Below are positions 1 to 5,268 of a stretch of DNA of 11,450 nucleotides, one piece after another (within the stretch, counting starts at the first letter, position 1; each line of letters starts with the position of its first letter). This DNA comes from an uncultured Clostridium sp. GTDB lineage: Bacteria > Bacillota > Clostridia > Peptostreptococcales > Peptostreptococcaceae. Made by a program: the position numbers and the translations under genes. The notes beneath the pieces were generated by a model. The model saw nothing but the letters and a program-made list of their open reading frames with translations. It was not told where the DNA came from and searched no databases. The stretch is from the NCBI GenBank assembly GCA_937944945.1, contig CALEBD010000398.1, positions 1-11,450 of the forward strand, in the 5' to 3' direction.

Positions 1-995
1 AGATTACCCAAATCATCTTCCTCATACATTCCTTCATAGTCAAGCCTGGGTATTTCCCTAATAACTTTTCTAACTGCTTGAGATGATGATTCATGGGAAC
101 TAACTTGTCTAAAGTTAGTCATCCAGCCATCTTTAAAAGTCTCTTCCTTATTATAATCATCAGCTTGCTCATCAAGCTCACTGTATCCTTCAGGAGTATC
201 ATCATTTAAGTTAGCATCTTTAGGAGCAATATAGTTCAAGTCAATTCTAACTCCTTCTGTCGTTATGAGTAATGTGCTAGCTTCTTCTGCCAAAGGTTTA
301 AAGTTATCAACAACTTTTCTATAAGCTTGTTCCTTATATACAGCTTTTCTTCTTGCAGCATCCAATTTTTGTTCATCAGAGAATCTTTCAGATTCATCTA
401 TAACACCCTCATCAATTAATGTCTGCTCTCTTGCATTTATTGCCCCAAGTTCAATTTGTACTCTATTCTCTTCTGTATCGTTGATATAGGATTGAAATAT
501 ATCCAATACTCTATCAAATAATCCAGCAGGGGTGTATTTCTTTATGGCATCAAATCTATTAAGGGAGCTTAACTCCATCTGTAATTGTAATCTTTCTTCA
601 TCAGAAGCTGTATCCATTCTCTTATTAAGAGAATCATTCATTTCCTGTAGTGCTTTATCTACCTCATTACTAAAGAACCTTGCAATAAGACTTACTCTAT
701 CTCTTCTTGTTCTTGGATCAAAGTCTAAATCAACCTTAGCTTGTTCTTCAATAGAAGAGACCTTAGGAGCATCAAATGAAGGAGATAATGCTTCATCGAG
801 CATCTCTACTGTATTTGCACTTCTTAGTTTAAATCTAAAATTATTAAGTTCTCTTACAGTAGGATACTCTTCAATAGATTTATTATTCTCTTTTTGCCAC
901 AAAGCTACAAGACCCTTTACAGATTCCTCTGTTTCATCTTGTAACTCCTTAGTTAGGTACCTAATCTCTTCAGTTGTTACTAAACAATTATTCAT
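1..995 (-). CDS. 5' part of a large unknown phage protein (runs off left edge)
   Basis: The frame opens at ATG 995-993 (MNNCLVTTEEIRYLTKEL...) and stays free of stops for 331 codons to the left edge, so the protein is longer than the window shows. I do not recognise a catalytic domain. The visible part is highly charged, rich in Glu, Lys, Arg and Asp and mostly helical in character. A segment reading SLIARFFSNEVDKALQEMNDSL lies near residues 105-126. No signal peptide or membrane segment is visible. It is the first gene after a terminator and has its own Bacteroidota-type promoter about 30 bases upstream, so it is expressed separately from the metabolic operon. crAss-like phages carry giant proteins (virion RNA polymerase and co-injected proteins) in separate late units, and this may be the N-terminus of one. 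That is inference from size and context. The open frame is certain; the function is unknown. Confidence 0.85.
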   Translation of the reverse strand, partial: MNNCLVTTEEIRYLTKELQDETEESVKGLVALWQKENNKSIEEYPTVRELNNFRFKLRSANTVEMLDEALSPSFDAPKVSSIEEQAKVDLDFDPRTRRDRVSLIARFFSNEVDKALQEMNDSLNKRMDTASDEERLQLQMELSSLNRFDAIKKYTPAGLFDRVLDIFQSYINDTEENRVQIELGAINAREQTLIDEGVIDESERFSDEQKLDAARRKAVYKEQAYRKVVDNFKPLAEEASTLLITTEGVRIDLNYIAPKDANLNDDTPEGYSELDEQADDYNKEETFKDGWMTNFRQVSSHESSSQAVRKVIREIPRLDYEGMYEEDDLGN

Positions 996-1023
996 ATAAT
1001 ATACTTGTTAAATAAAACAATAG

Positions 1024-1054
1024 CAAAGGTAAGTATTTATCCTTAATAAACCAA
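1024..1054 (-). promoter_or_regulatory. Bacteroidota-type promoter for the left gene
   Basis: Read on the minus strand, TACCTTTG (1031-1024) matches the Bacteroides primary sigma -7 consensus TAnnTTTG. TTG (1054-1052, within CTTGG) lies 20 bases upstream, at the usual spacing for the -33 TTTG/TTG element. Transcription would begin just downstream of 1024, leaving a short AT-rich leader before the ATG at 995. It sits downstream of a terminator and directly before a gene start, which supports it being real. It implies use of the host sigma factor in a Bacteroidota host. Confidence 0.7.
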
Positions 1055-1114
1055 GATATTAAGTGTGAAAGTTACCATCAATTAATTTGATTACTAATTA
1101 CAGTATGAAGAAAT

Positions 1115-1149
1115 AAGAGGTTAATTTATATATTTACATCTAACCCCTT
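1115..1149 (-). repeat. Inverted repeat, possible RNA hairpin
   Basis: On the minus strand, AAGGGGTTA and TAACCTCTT pair over 9 positions (one G-U wobble) around a 17-base AT-rich loop. It is followed by TATTTC rather than a clean U-tract. It could be a weak back-up terminator, a transcript-processing structure or an operator upstream of the promoter at 1024-1054. Confidence 0.35.
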
Positions 1150-1168
1150 TAAGATGTTTATATTAATT

Positions 1169-1188
1169 TACTTTATCAGAATAAAGTA
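1169..1188. repeat. Perfect 8-bp inverted repeat
   Basis: TACTTTAT (1169-1176) and ATAAAGTA (1181-1188) are perfect reverse complements around a 4-base CAGA loop. It lies about 30 bases beyond the terminator T-tract and upstream of the promoter. No U-tract follows directly on either strand, so a protein-binding dyad is as likely as an RNA stem-loop. Confidence 0.4.
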
Positions 1189-1218
1189 GCCTTTTGAATT
1201 CTTCCTTGACCTTAAGAA

Positions 1219-1268
1219 GAAAAAAAATTACTAAGGGAGTAACAAGATCTCTCCGTTACTCCCATTAG
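1219..1268 (-). terminator. Intrinsic terminator overlapping the end of the 31-residue gene
   Basis: On the minus strand GGGAGTAAC (1263-1255) pairs perfectly with GTTACTCCC (1243-1235) around an 11-base loop. Outer CTAA/TTAG pairs lengthen the stem past a single bulged base. Three bases later comes a run of eight T (1227-1220). Stem, loop and U-tract fit a rho-independent terminator. It closes the leftward operon before the next promoter at 1024-1054. The stem lies inside the last codons and stop of the gene at 1231-1326. Confidence 0.8.
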
Positions 1269-1326
1269 ATGGTACTTCAGCTTTTACTTCTGGTTTTACT
1301 TTAGGTTTAATCAAACTTGTTCTCAT
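1231..1326 (-). CDS. 31-residue small protein, last gene of the operon
   Basis: ATG 1326-1324 overlaps the TAA of the coiled-coil gene by one base (TAATG), which suggests translational coupling. The frame runs 31 codons to TAG at 1233-1231. The peptide begins MRTSLIKPKVKPEVKAEV, a Lys/Pro/Val/Glu-rich stretch, and ends NGEILLLP after an NGSNG turn. It has no cysteines and no membrane segment. The last ten or so codons and the stop form the terminator hairpin, so the nucleotide sequence there serves both coding and RNA structure. The start overlap, the phase continuity and the resemblance of the basic/Pro-rich start and ILLLP end to small phage proteins I have seen support a real gene, but coding is not proven. 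Function unknown. Confidence 0.6.
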   Translation of the reverse strand: MRTSLIKPKVKPEVKAEVPSNGSNGEILLLP

Positions 1327-1874
1327 TATCCAAATATTTTATTGAAAAATCCTTTTCTTGGTCCATTTAATTCCTGCATTTTAGCTTCAGCTTCTTTAAT
1401 AATAGCTGTAAGTTCAGCAATCTTATCTTCTTTGGATTTGCTTAATTCTTTTACAGTTTCACTAAGAGTATCTATTTTATTCTGAAGAGATTTTGTTAAT
1501 GCTTCATGTTCAATATTAAGTCTTTGTACTTCTTCTTCATGAACTTTATTAATTTCATCTATTTCTTTTCTATGGGCTTCATGATACTCTTTATCTAAAG
1601 AATTATATTTTCTATTATATCTTTCTTTAGCATTCTCATATTCTCTTATCTTATTCTCAAGCTCCTCTTTGTACTCTTTAGAAAGTTTTTCTTCGACTTG
1701 AATCCTTACATCTTCAAAGCCTACTATCTGACTTGAAGAATCTATAATTGTATGTGAAGAATTACCATACAGCCCAAAAGTACTTACTTTTTTAATATTT
1801 TCTTCTATACCTATTTTTACAGCTTCTTGTAAAGAATGGCCTCGACTATAGATTCTTACTATAGTATCTATCAT
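1326..1874 (-). CDS. Coiled-coil protein (intact part of a frameshifted gene)
   Basis: This is the longest uninterrupted reading of the gene, 182 residues from ATG 1874, but the same frame is open upstream to 2003 and the true N-terminus is probably near 2043 in another frame. Residues 1-60 form a compact segment (MIDTIVRIYSRGHSLQEAV...). Residues 65-165 are a long Glu/Lys-rich, heptad-like coiled coil. The end is a basic, aromatic tail, GPRKGFFNKIFG, that could form a short amphipathic helix. No catalytic motif is visible. It lies 3' of thyX and overlaps the following 31-residue gene by one base. If the A6 run is corrected, the protein would be 238 residues. A structural, scaffolding or membrane-associated role is possible but not shown. 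I do not recognise the family with certainty. Confidence 0.75.
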   Translation of the reverse strand: MIDTIVRIYSRGHSLQEAVKIGIEENIKKVSTFGLYGNSSHTIIDSSSQIVGFEDVRIQVEEKLSKEYKEELENKIREYENAKERYNRKYNSLDKEYHEAHRKEIDEINKVHEEEVQRLNIEHEALTKSLQNKIDTLSETVKELSKSKEDKIAELTAIIKEAEAKMQELNGPRKGFFNKIFG

Positions 1875-1962
1875 TCCAGCTTTATCAAATCCTATAGCAG
1901 CATATTTGGTAGTTACAATAACTCTTGCTCTTTTCTGATACTCTTCAATTTCTTTTACAAGT

Positions 1963-2046
1963 TTATTTACCTCTTCTTCTGCTCTCTTTTTTAGCCTCTC
2001 TAATCATATCATATTCAGAGAGGTCTACTTGTACTGTTGCTATAAT
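1963..2046 (-). other. 5' segment of the coiled-coil gene in another frame (+1 shift at A6)
   Basis: Directly after the ThyX stop (2050-2048) this frame reads ATT ATA GCA ACA GTA CAA GTA GAC... giving (I/M)ATVQVDLSEYDMIREAKK. It reaches a run of six A (T6 on the plus strand, 1987-1992) and then stops at TAA 1965-1963. The next frame continues from the same place as RAEEEVNKLVKEIEEYQKR and joins the downstream coiled-coil frame without a stop. Removing one A gives one continuous 238-residue protein. There is no ATG at the expected start; ATA (2043-2041) or ATT (2046-2044) occupies it, and the first ATG in this frame is 12 codons further in. Options are a decayed start plus indel, a sequencing or assembly error in the homopolymer, or programmed +1 slippage. 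Confidence 0.6.
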
Positions 2047-2047
2047 G

Positions 2048-2875
2048 TTAATTATTAATATAGTTTCTTTTAATAAATTCTTGTCTTAATGGTTCTACTA
2101 ACTCTACTACCGTAGGATGTGGTTTACCTGTTTTAGCTATCTCACTTCTCAAATCAAAGAAATGCTTATAATCAGAAACAAATCCAGTCATTATGATTTC
2201 AGCTTTAGTTCCCTGAATCAAGAAATATGCAGCCTGCTGTGGTTGCCATCCCTTATTAATCCATTTAAAATAAATAGATTCTATAGTTTTCAAATCTTCT
2301 TCAAATTCTTCTTGTTCCTCTTCCTTCAACCAGATAGGAGTAGCAAAAGATACACTAGAACCAAAGCGAGATTTGATATAATTACAAAATCTTGTGGATT
2401 CGATAGCCCATGAGAAAACCCTATGTCTTGTAATATCTTTATAGAAGTGAATATCAGATGTATATTTTACACAAATTCTCTTTTCGTGATATTCTGTAGG
2501 TTCACATAGATATTTCAAGTCATCAAGCCAGTCATTCTCTACAAGTACTCTATAATTAGTAGTGATATATAAGGTATTCCATATGCATCCCCTACCAACA
2601 TTTACATATGAGTAAGGGTTTGAACTGTACTTATGATAGAACAGATGATAATTTTCTGCATCACGAGACTTAATCTGTAAATACACAGTGCCATGTTCTA
2701 GCATAGCTCCATGACCAGACTTAATCATTCTATCCACAAATGGTTTAGCTGAGTTCTCTGTAATCTTATCTTCAGACTTATAACAGGTTCTTCCAGCTCT
2801 TTCTATGGCTTTGTATATTCCATCTATCCCAGATTCCTGTTCTAAGATTTTCCATGAAGGTTTAATTAATTTCAT
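2048..2875 (-). CDS. thyX: FAD-dependent thymidylate synthase ThyX
   Basis: ThyX methylates dUMP to dTMP using methylene-tetrahydrofolate, with FAD and NADPH, in the cytoplasm. The 275-residue protein carries the family signature RHRX7S as RHRVFSWAIES (residues 150-160). It also has the N-terminal HxxMLEH element (HGAMLEH, 55-61), a QQAAYFL segment (213-219) and the YKHFFDLR block (236-243), where the Leu-Arg pair belongs to the nucleotide-binding face. It is a little longer than the usual 220-250 residues because of an insertion around residues 100-145. I use ATG 2875; a TTG three codons upstream is possible but less likely. It follows the thioredoxin gene by nine bases. Together with dUTPase it forms a dUTP to dUMP to dTMP route inside the same operon. 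Confidence 0.95.
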   Translation of the reverse strand: MKLIKPSWKILEQESGIDGIYKAIERAGRTCYKSEDKITENSAKPFVDRMIKSGHGAMLEHGTVYLQIKSRDAENYHLFYHKYSSNPYSYVNVGRGCIWNTLYITTNYRVLVENDWLDDLKYLCEPTEYHEKRICVKYTSDIHFYKDITRHRVFSWAIESTRFCNYIKSRFGSSVSFATPIWLKEEEQEEFEEDLKTIESIYFKWINKGWQPQQAAYFLIQGTKAEIIMTGFVSDYKHFFDLRSEIAKTGKPHPTVVELVEPLRQEFIKRNYINN

Positions 2876-2884
2876 ATACAACAA

Positions 2885-3130
2885 TTATTGATAAATAAAT
2901 TTTACTAATTTCTCTTTTGGTACCATTCCAGATAATTTCCTTAAAAGATTACCTTCGTTATCTGTAACTAGAAGTGTGGGGAGTGACTTAATGTTATATT
3001 TGAGAGAAAGCCCTTCTCCATCCATAGAGTCTATATTAACACTTTCATGCTCAATATTGCATTCTCTTAATAACTTTTCCAACTCTTTACATGGCCCACA
3101 CCAATCAGCATATATCTTTATCACCTTCAT
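2885..3130 (-). CDS. Thioredoxin-like protein
   Basis: This is a small dithiol-disulfide oxidoreductase of 81 residues. The redox centre is WCGPC at about residues 10-14 (YADWCGPCKELEKLL), preceded by the short KVIKIYADW strand. The cis-proline motif SLPTLLV lies near residues 48-54. The C-terminal GMVPKEKLVKFI is the last helix. It is shorter than the ~105 residues of cellular thioredoxins because it lacks the first strand and helix, which is common for phage thioredoxins. The start at 3130 is fixed by AGGAGG six bases upstream; an ATG at 3151 would add seven basic residues and lacks this site. It overlaps the upstream gene by 26 bases. A likely partner is the reductase at the right end of the operon, whose C-terminal cysteines need a reductant. 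Confidence 0.92.
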   Translation of the reverse strand: MKVIKIYADWCGPCKELEKLLRECNIEHESVNIDSMDGEGLSLKYNIKSLPTLLVTDNEGNLLRKLSGMVPKEKLVKFIYQ

Positions 3131-3497
3131 TTGTTTCCTCCTCTTCTGCAATATCCACTATTTCCATACAATCTTCACACCAGTATTCATTATTTGCCCA
3201 ATCTTCCTGTGCAAATTCTAAAGTATTAGCATCTACCCATGCATGCTTCAGAATACTTGTACCTCCACAATTATTACAATGTAGAGGTTTTCTATTATCT
3301 TCACAGCTTTCTTTCTCTTCTAGAGAGTTTAATACTAACTTTCTTGGCTCATCATCCTCCCATCTTACTTCTGGGAACTTAGAATCATCGCTAAGTATAT
3401 CCCAAGCACCTTTGTCTGAAACCCAAACATAAGCAGTTTTTACAGGTTTCTCTTCAAATATGCTTAATTCTCCATCTCTATTTCTCGCAATATACAT
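3105..3497 (-). CDS. Two-part protein with C-terminal zinc ribbon
   Basis: The 130-residue product begins MYIARNRDGELSIFEEKPVK, a strand-rich N-terminal unit of about 60 residues with several tryptophans (25, 32, 46). It then has a C-terminal unit with two CxxC knuckles: HCNNCGG (C74, C77) and YWCEDCME (C107, C110). The 29-residue spacing between knuckles, with HAWVDANT between them, fits a structural zinc ribbon. The tail is very acidic. Function is not known; such ribbons are common in small phage proteins and may bind nucleic acid or protein. The start at 3497 is supported by GGAGG (3510-3506) eight bases upstream. The end overlaps the thioredoxin gene by 26 bases. An MYIAR...DGEL start looks familiar from gut phage proteins, but I cannot assign a family name. 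Confidence 0.85.
   Translation of the reverse strand: MYIARNRDGELSIFEEKPVKTAYVWVSDKGAWDILSDDSKFPEVRWEDDEPRKLVLNSLEEKESCEDNRKPLHCNNCGGTSILKHAWVDANTLEFAQEDWANNEYWCEDCMEIVDIAEEEETNEGDKDIC
3137..3142 (-). promoter_or_regulatory. Strong Shine-Dalgarno site for thioredoxin
   Basis: AGGAGG lies six bases before ATG 3130 and inside the coding end of the preceding gene. It decides between ATG 3130 and ATG 3151. Full SD sites are unusual for Bacteroidota genes, where AT-rich leaders without SD are common. Confidence 0.8.
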
Positions 3498-3500
3498 ATT

Positions 3501-3560
3501 TTATTCCTCCAATTTATCTTCCACTTTTTCAAGTTCGTCAATCAATTCTTGTACTGTCAT
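3501..3560 (-). CDS. 19-residue mini-ORF
   Basis: ATG 3560-3558 overlaps the stop of the 43-residue gene (ATGA), and the frame ends at TAA 3503-3501, four bases before the next ATG. The peptide is MTVQELIDELEKVEDKLEE, a single acidic amphipathic helix. Its beginning resembles the MTVxELIxxL opening seen in longer phage proteins, so it may be a shortened relative. It could also act mainly as a leader that carries ribosomes to the following gene, since its last codons contain that gene's GGAGG site. No catalytic function is likely. Coding is plausible from the ATGA junction but not certain at this size. Confidence 0.45.
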   Translation of the reverse strand: MTVQELIDELEKVEDKLEE

Positions 3561-3688
3561 ATTCTTTTCTTTTTAAGTTTTCCACATTTCTTACATGTCA
3601 ATAGGAGTTTATCACAAGTCTCGTAACGAGTGATATGTAATATCACCCACTCATGCGAACACTGAAATTTCTTCAACCATTCCTTCAT
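3557..3688 (-). CDS. 43-residue zinc-ribbon-like protein
   Basis: The frame runs from ATG 3688, seven bases after the stop of the membrane-protein gene, to TGA 3559-3557, which overlaps the next ATG (ATGA). The peptide has a CSHEW element near residues 10-14, then a TRYET strand, then LTCKKCGKLKKKRI at the end. One Cys-X-His pair and one CxxC pair could bind a single zinc ion. The layout (CxH, about 20 residues, CxxCG) is a typical mini zinc ribbon of phages. The very basic tail suggests binding to nucleic acid, which is inference. It fills the apparent gap between 3561 and 3694. No family name is offered. Confidence 0.7.
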   Translation of the reverse strand: MKEWLKKFQCSHEWVILHITRYETCDKLLLTCKKCGKLKKKRI

Positions 3689-3694
3689 AAGATA

Positions 3695-3976
3695 TTACAA
3701 ATTAAATCTCTTGATTTCTTCCTTAGTAAACCAATGTTCCAATTTCAAAGGCTTAAAGCTAAAAAGCATTTTGTTATAGGAATGTCTATCATAAATTTTA
3801 TTCCATTCTTTATGCATAGATTCATACTTATCAATATCTTCATATAATATGCGAAGCAGCTCATTATAAGCTCTATCTAGTATATACGTTCTGAAAACAA
3901 ATACTTTTTCATTTCTTATGAGAATATATAAGTCGGCTGCTACTATTAAAATTATAAAACTTATCAGTATGTTCAT
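3695..3976 (-). CDS. Small single-pass membrane protein
   Basis: The 93-residue product starts MNILISFIILIVAADLYILI, one hydrophobic segment of about 20 residues, followed by RNEK and a soluble helical region. The likely topology has the charged C-terminal domain in the cytoplasm. The end, SYNKMLFSFKPLKLEHWFT (about residues 66-84), is aromatic and reads like a conserved block I associate with small gut-phage membrane proteins. There is no cleavage site, so the segment is probably an anchor rather than a signal peptide. The start ATG overlaps the previous stop as ATGA. It sits among genes of unknown function. An inner-membrane role such as host takeover or superinfection exclusion is a guess from topology only. 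Confidence 0.8.
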   Translation of the reverse strand: MNILISFIILIVAADLYILIRNEKVFVFRTYILDRAYNELLRILYEDIDKYESMHKEWNKIYDRHSYNKMLFSFKPLKLEHWFTKEEIKRFNL

Positions 3977-4305
3977 TGCTTGTCTTCTTTCTTCAATTCA
4001 GCAATGAGGGCATCGGCACATTCTATTGCATATTGCGCTTGTGCCATTGTATTTTTGAATCCTGTTGTGTCATTGTTATGTTGTTCAGCAGAAGTCATCA
4101 TATCTTTGGCTATCTCGTACCTACGTTGCTCCCAATCAATAGTCTTGCATGGTTCTTCTTTAATAAATTCAAGTTCTGATTGCACGTATGTACACCAACT
4201 ACGCTTGTTATCAACATATTGACGCTCCACTCCTCTTTTGGTGATAATATTTTCTGTCTGTGATACCTCTATGACTTCCCCTGTTGTTTTAACTTTCGCT
4301 TTCAT
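3973..4305 (-). CDS. Conserved-looking phage protein of unknown function
   Basis: The 110-residue product has two visible parts. The first 50 residues (MKAKVKTTGEVIEVSQTEN...) look like a small beta-strand unit. The second, from KTIDWEQRRYEIAKDMM near residue 60, is helical and ends YAIECADALIAELKKEDKQ. The WEQRRYEIAK and ADALIxELK blocks resemble a recurrent phage/prophage protein of Bacteroidales as I remember it; no function is known to me. There are no cysteine clusters or catalytic signatures. It starts 15 bases after the previous gene and overlaps the membrane-protein gene by four bases, so the two are probably translated together. Confidence 0.82.
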   Translation of the reverse strand: MKAKVKTTGEVIEVSQTENIITKRGVERQYVDNKRSWCTYVQSELEFIKEEPCKTIDWEQRRYEIAKDMMTSAEQHNNDTTGFKNTMAQAQYAIECADALIAELKKEDKQ

Positions 4306-4320
4306 TTCTTTATTATATCA

Positions 4321-4632
4321 TCAACATTTCTTAATTTCTACTTCTAGACTATCTACCTTCCACTCATTTAAATTACCTTTATCTGGTAGTATAATTTGGT
4401 CTCTTACTGCTCCTTCTATATCACATTCTGAGTAGTCTATGTCTTCAAAGTAATCCCCATCTTCATCTACCCCTGAATCCACTATTGTATAGTCATCTAC
4501 CCATATCGGTACTATCTTACTTAATGTTATAGTAGCTTCAACCTCAATTTTCCTACTTGAATTTGATTTTATATTCCATGGGGAATGATCATTATGTTCC
4601 ACTCCTTCTGGATAATATCCACTTTCAGTCAT
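4321..4632 (-). CDS. Acidic phage protein with GYYPxG...PWN start
   Basis: The 103-residue product begins MTESGYYPEGVEHNDHSPWN, a Pro/aromatic-rich, probably flexible leader that I recall from small gut-phage proteins. A strand-rich region follows (KIEVEATITLSKIVPIWVDDYTIV). Next is a very acidic stretch, DEDGDYFEDIDYSECD, near residues 76-91 of the chain, and a C-terminal strand, DSLEVEIKKC. It has two cysteines and no membrane segment. The start ATG overlaps the HicA-like stop by four bases (ATGA), so it occupies the place where a HicB antitoxin would be. Its sequence does not look like HicB, which has a partial RNase H-like domain and a DNA-binding domain. Function unknown. Confidence 0.8.
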   Translation of the reverse strand: MTESGYYPEGVEHNDHSPWNIKSNSSRKIEVEATITLSKIVPIWVDDYTIVDSGVDEDGDYFEDIDYSECDIEGAVRDQIILPDKGNLNEWKVDSLEVEIKKC

Positions 4633-4838
4633 TTCTTCTTTTTCTTTAAGTTCGTATCTAGGTTATTCTCCTTAATCAACCTCCTAATAATCACGTCCTT
4701 AATGTTCTTCGGGATGCTGATATGCCTCCCTTCACTATTTATGTAAATAGAATGGCTTCCATTACATCTATCATAATAGAAGCCATTACTCTCTACCATT
4801 TTAATAAATTCTCTCCTTGTATATTGTTTTCTTTGCAT
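4629..4838 (-). CDS. HicA-like mRNA interferase fold protein, no HicB partner seen
   Basis: HicA proteins are small double-stranded-RNA-binding-fold ribonucleases that cut mRNA and are normally held by HicB. This 69-residue product has the family pattern: an N-terminal helix (REFIKMVESNGF), the RCNGSHSIYI strand with the likely catalytic His29 in GSH, then HISIPK near residues 39-44, and the C-terminal helix VIIRRLIKENNL. The usual PxH is PKN here (His replaced by Asn), although the GSH histidine is kept. The end is a lysine tail, KKKKK. The neighbours, a GYYPxG protein and a HAD phosphatase, are not HicB-like. It may serve as a phage RNA-cutting or RNA-binding factor, or counter a host HicAB system; both are inference. 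Confidence 0.82.
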   Translation of the reverse strand: MQRKQYTRREFIKMVESNGFYYDRCNGSHSIYINSEGRHISIPKNIKDVIIRRLIKENNLDTNLKKKKK

Positions 4839-4854
4839 GGAATCTTTTTAAAAT

Positions 4855-5268
4855 CTACAAAATTCCTCTCATCTTTAGTAAAATCTCTACTCCATTCCAA
4901 TCCACATAGGGTAATGTACTATATTCATCATGCTTTAGTGGTATTCCAAGAGCACTATCATCTATATAAATATGTGCAAATATCTTTTTAGAGGAAGTCC
5001 AATTATGTTGGGTAGGATTTTCATTGACACCATATAGAGGAATCTCGTTTTTACGAAACCAATCAATAGCTTCCTGAAGAGTATCCACAAGTCTAACACC
5101 CTCATTGGTAACACATTTATTGTTACAGTGACTCCTCATAGTATATAAGATAATTTGATGTTCTTTCTCTACTAGTTTTCTCAATACAGGTATTGCACCT
5201 ATATCTTTACCTATTTTAGGGAACTCATGAGTTACACAAGTTCCATCAAAATCTACTGCTATTACCAT
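4855..5268 (-). CDS. HAD-fold phosphatase
   Basis: The 137-residue product carries the haloacid dehalogenase motifs. Motif I is AVDFDGTCV, with nucleophile Asp6 and acid/base Asp8. Motif II is ILYTMRS, with Thr43. A lysine pair at 94-95 can serve as motif III. Motif IV is HIYIDDSALG, with the Mg-binding Asp103-Asp104. There is no large cap domain, so it probably acts on an accessible phosphate such as a nucleotide or the end of a nucleic acid. The WxxxNEIPLYGVNENP segment between motifs is typical of small phage members. The start at 5268 is fixed by GGAGGG six bases upstream and adjoins the previous stop (TAGATG). In this operon a nucleotide phosphatase or a 3'-phosphatase for DNA ends is plausible, but the substrate is not known. 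Confidence 0.88.
   Translation of the reverse strand: MVIAVDFDGTCVTHEFPKIGKDIGAIPVLRKLVEKEHQIILYTMRSHCNNKCVTNEGVRLVDTLQEAIDWFRKNEIPLYGVNENPTQHNWTSSKKIFAHIYIDDSALGIPLKHDEYSTLPYVDWNGVEILLKMRGIL

Larger units (their letters stand above)
996..1230. other. Intergenic regulatory region between two transcription units
   Basis: These 235 bases hold no gene on either strand that I can support. From right to left they contain the T-rich tail of the terminator, two hairpin-forming inverted repeats (1169-1188 and 1115-1149), a short dyad ATCAA/TTGAT at about 1078-1092, and the promoter at 1024-1054. The region is strongly AT-rich. It is the only gap of this size in the window, since other genes are packed within about 25 bases of each other. 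Confidence 0.7.

Noticed and set aside
900..907. TAGCTTTG on the minus strand as a second promoter
   Set aside because: Inside coding sequence, no gene start downstream nearby; the 8-base pattern with two free positions arises by chance.
532..999. Open frame of 155 codons on the plus strand, opposite the left gene
   Set aside because: Ser/Leu-rich low-complexity product, antisense to a clear minus-strand gene with promoter; no domain.
1963..1992. Programmed -1 frameshifting at the A6 run
   Set aside because: The -1 frame after the run reaches TAA within seven codons; only the +1 frame (or loss of one A) joins the downstream coding frame.
2117..2413. Plus-strand open frame opposite thyX
   Set aside because: Phe/Ser-rich antisense shadow of a certain gene; no start context and no domain.
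2876..2884. TTG start for ThyX at 2884
   Set aside because: ATG at 2875 begins the usual short N-terminus (MKLIKPSW); the extra three residues have no support.
3630..3646. Inverted repeat GTGATAT/ATATCAC with a 3-base loop
   Set aside because: It lies inside the 43-residue coding frame with no U-tract or promoter nearby; likely chance in AT-rich DNA.
3976..4435. Several plus-strand open frames opposite the small genes
   Set aside because: All antisense to minus-strand genes with overlapping start/stop junctions; products are Cys/Phe/Ser-rich without motifs.
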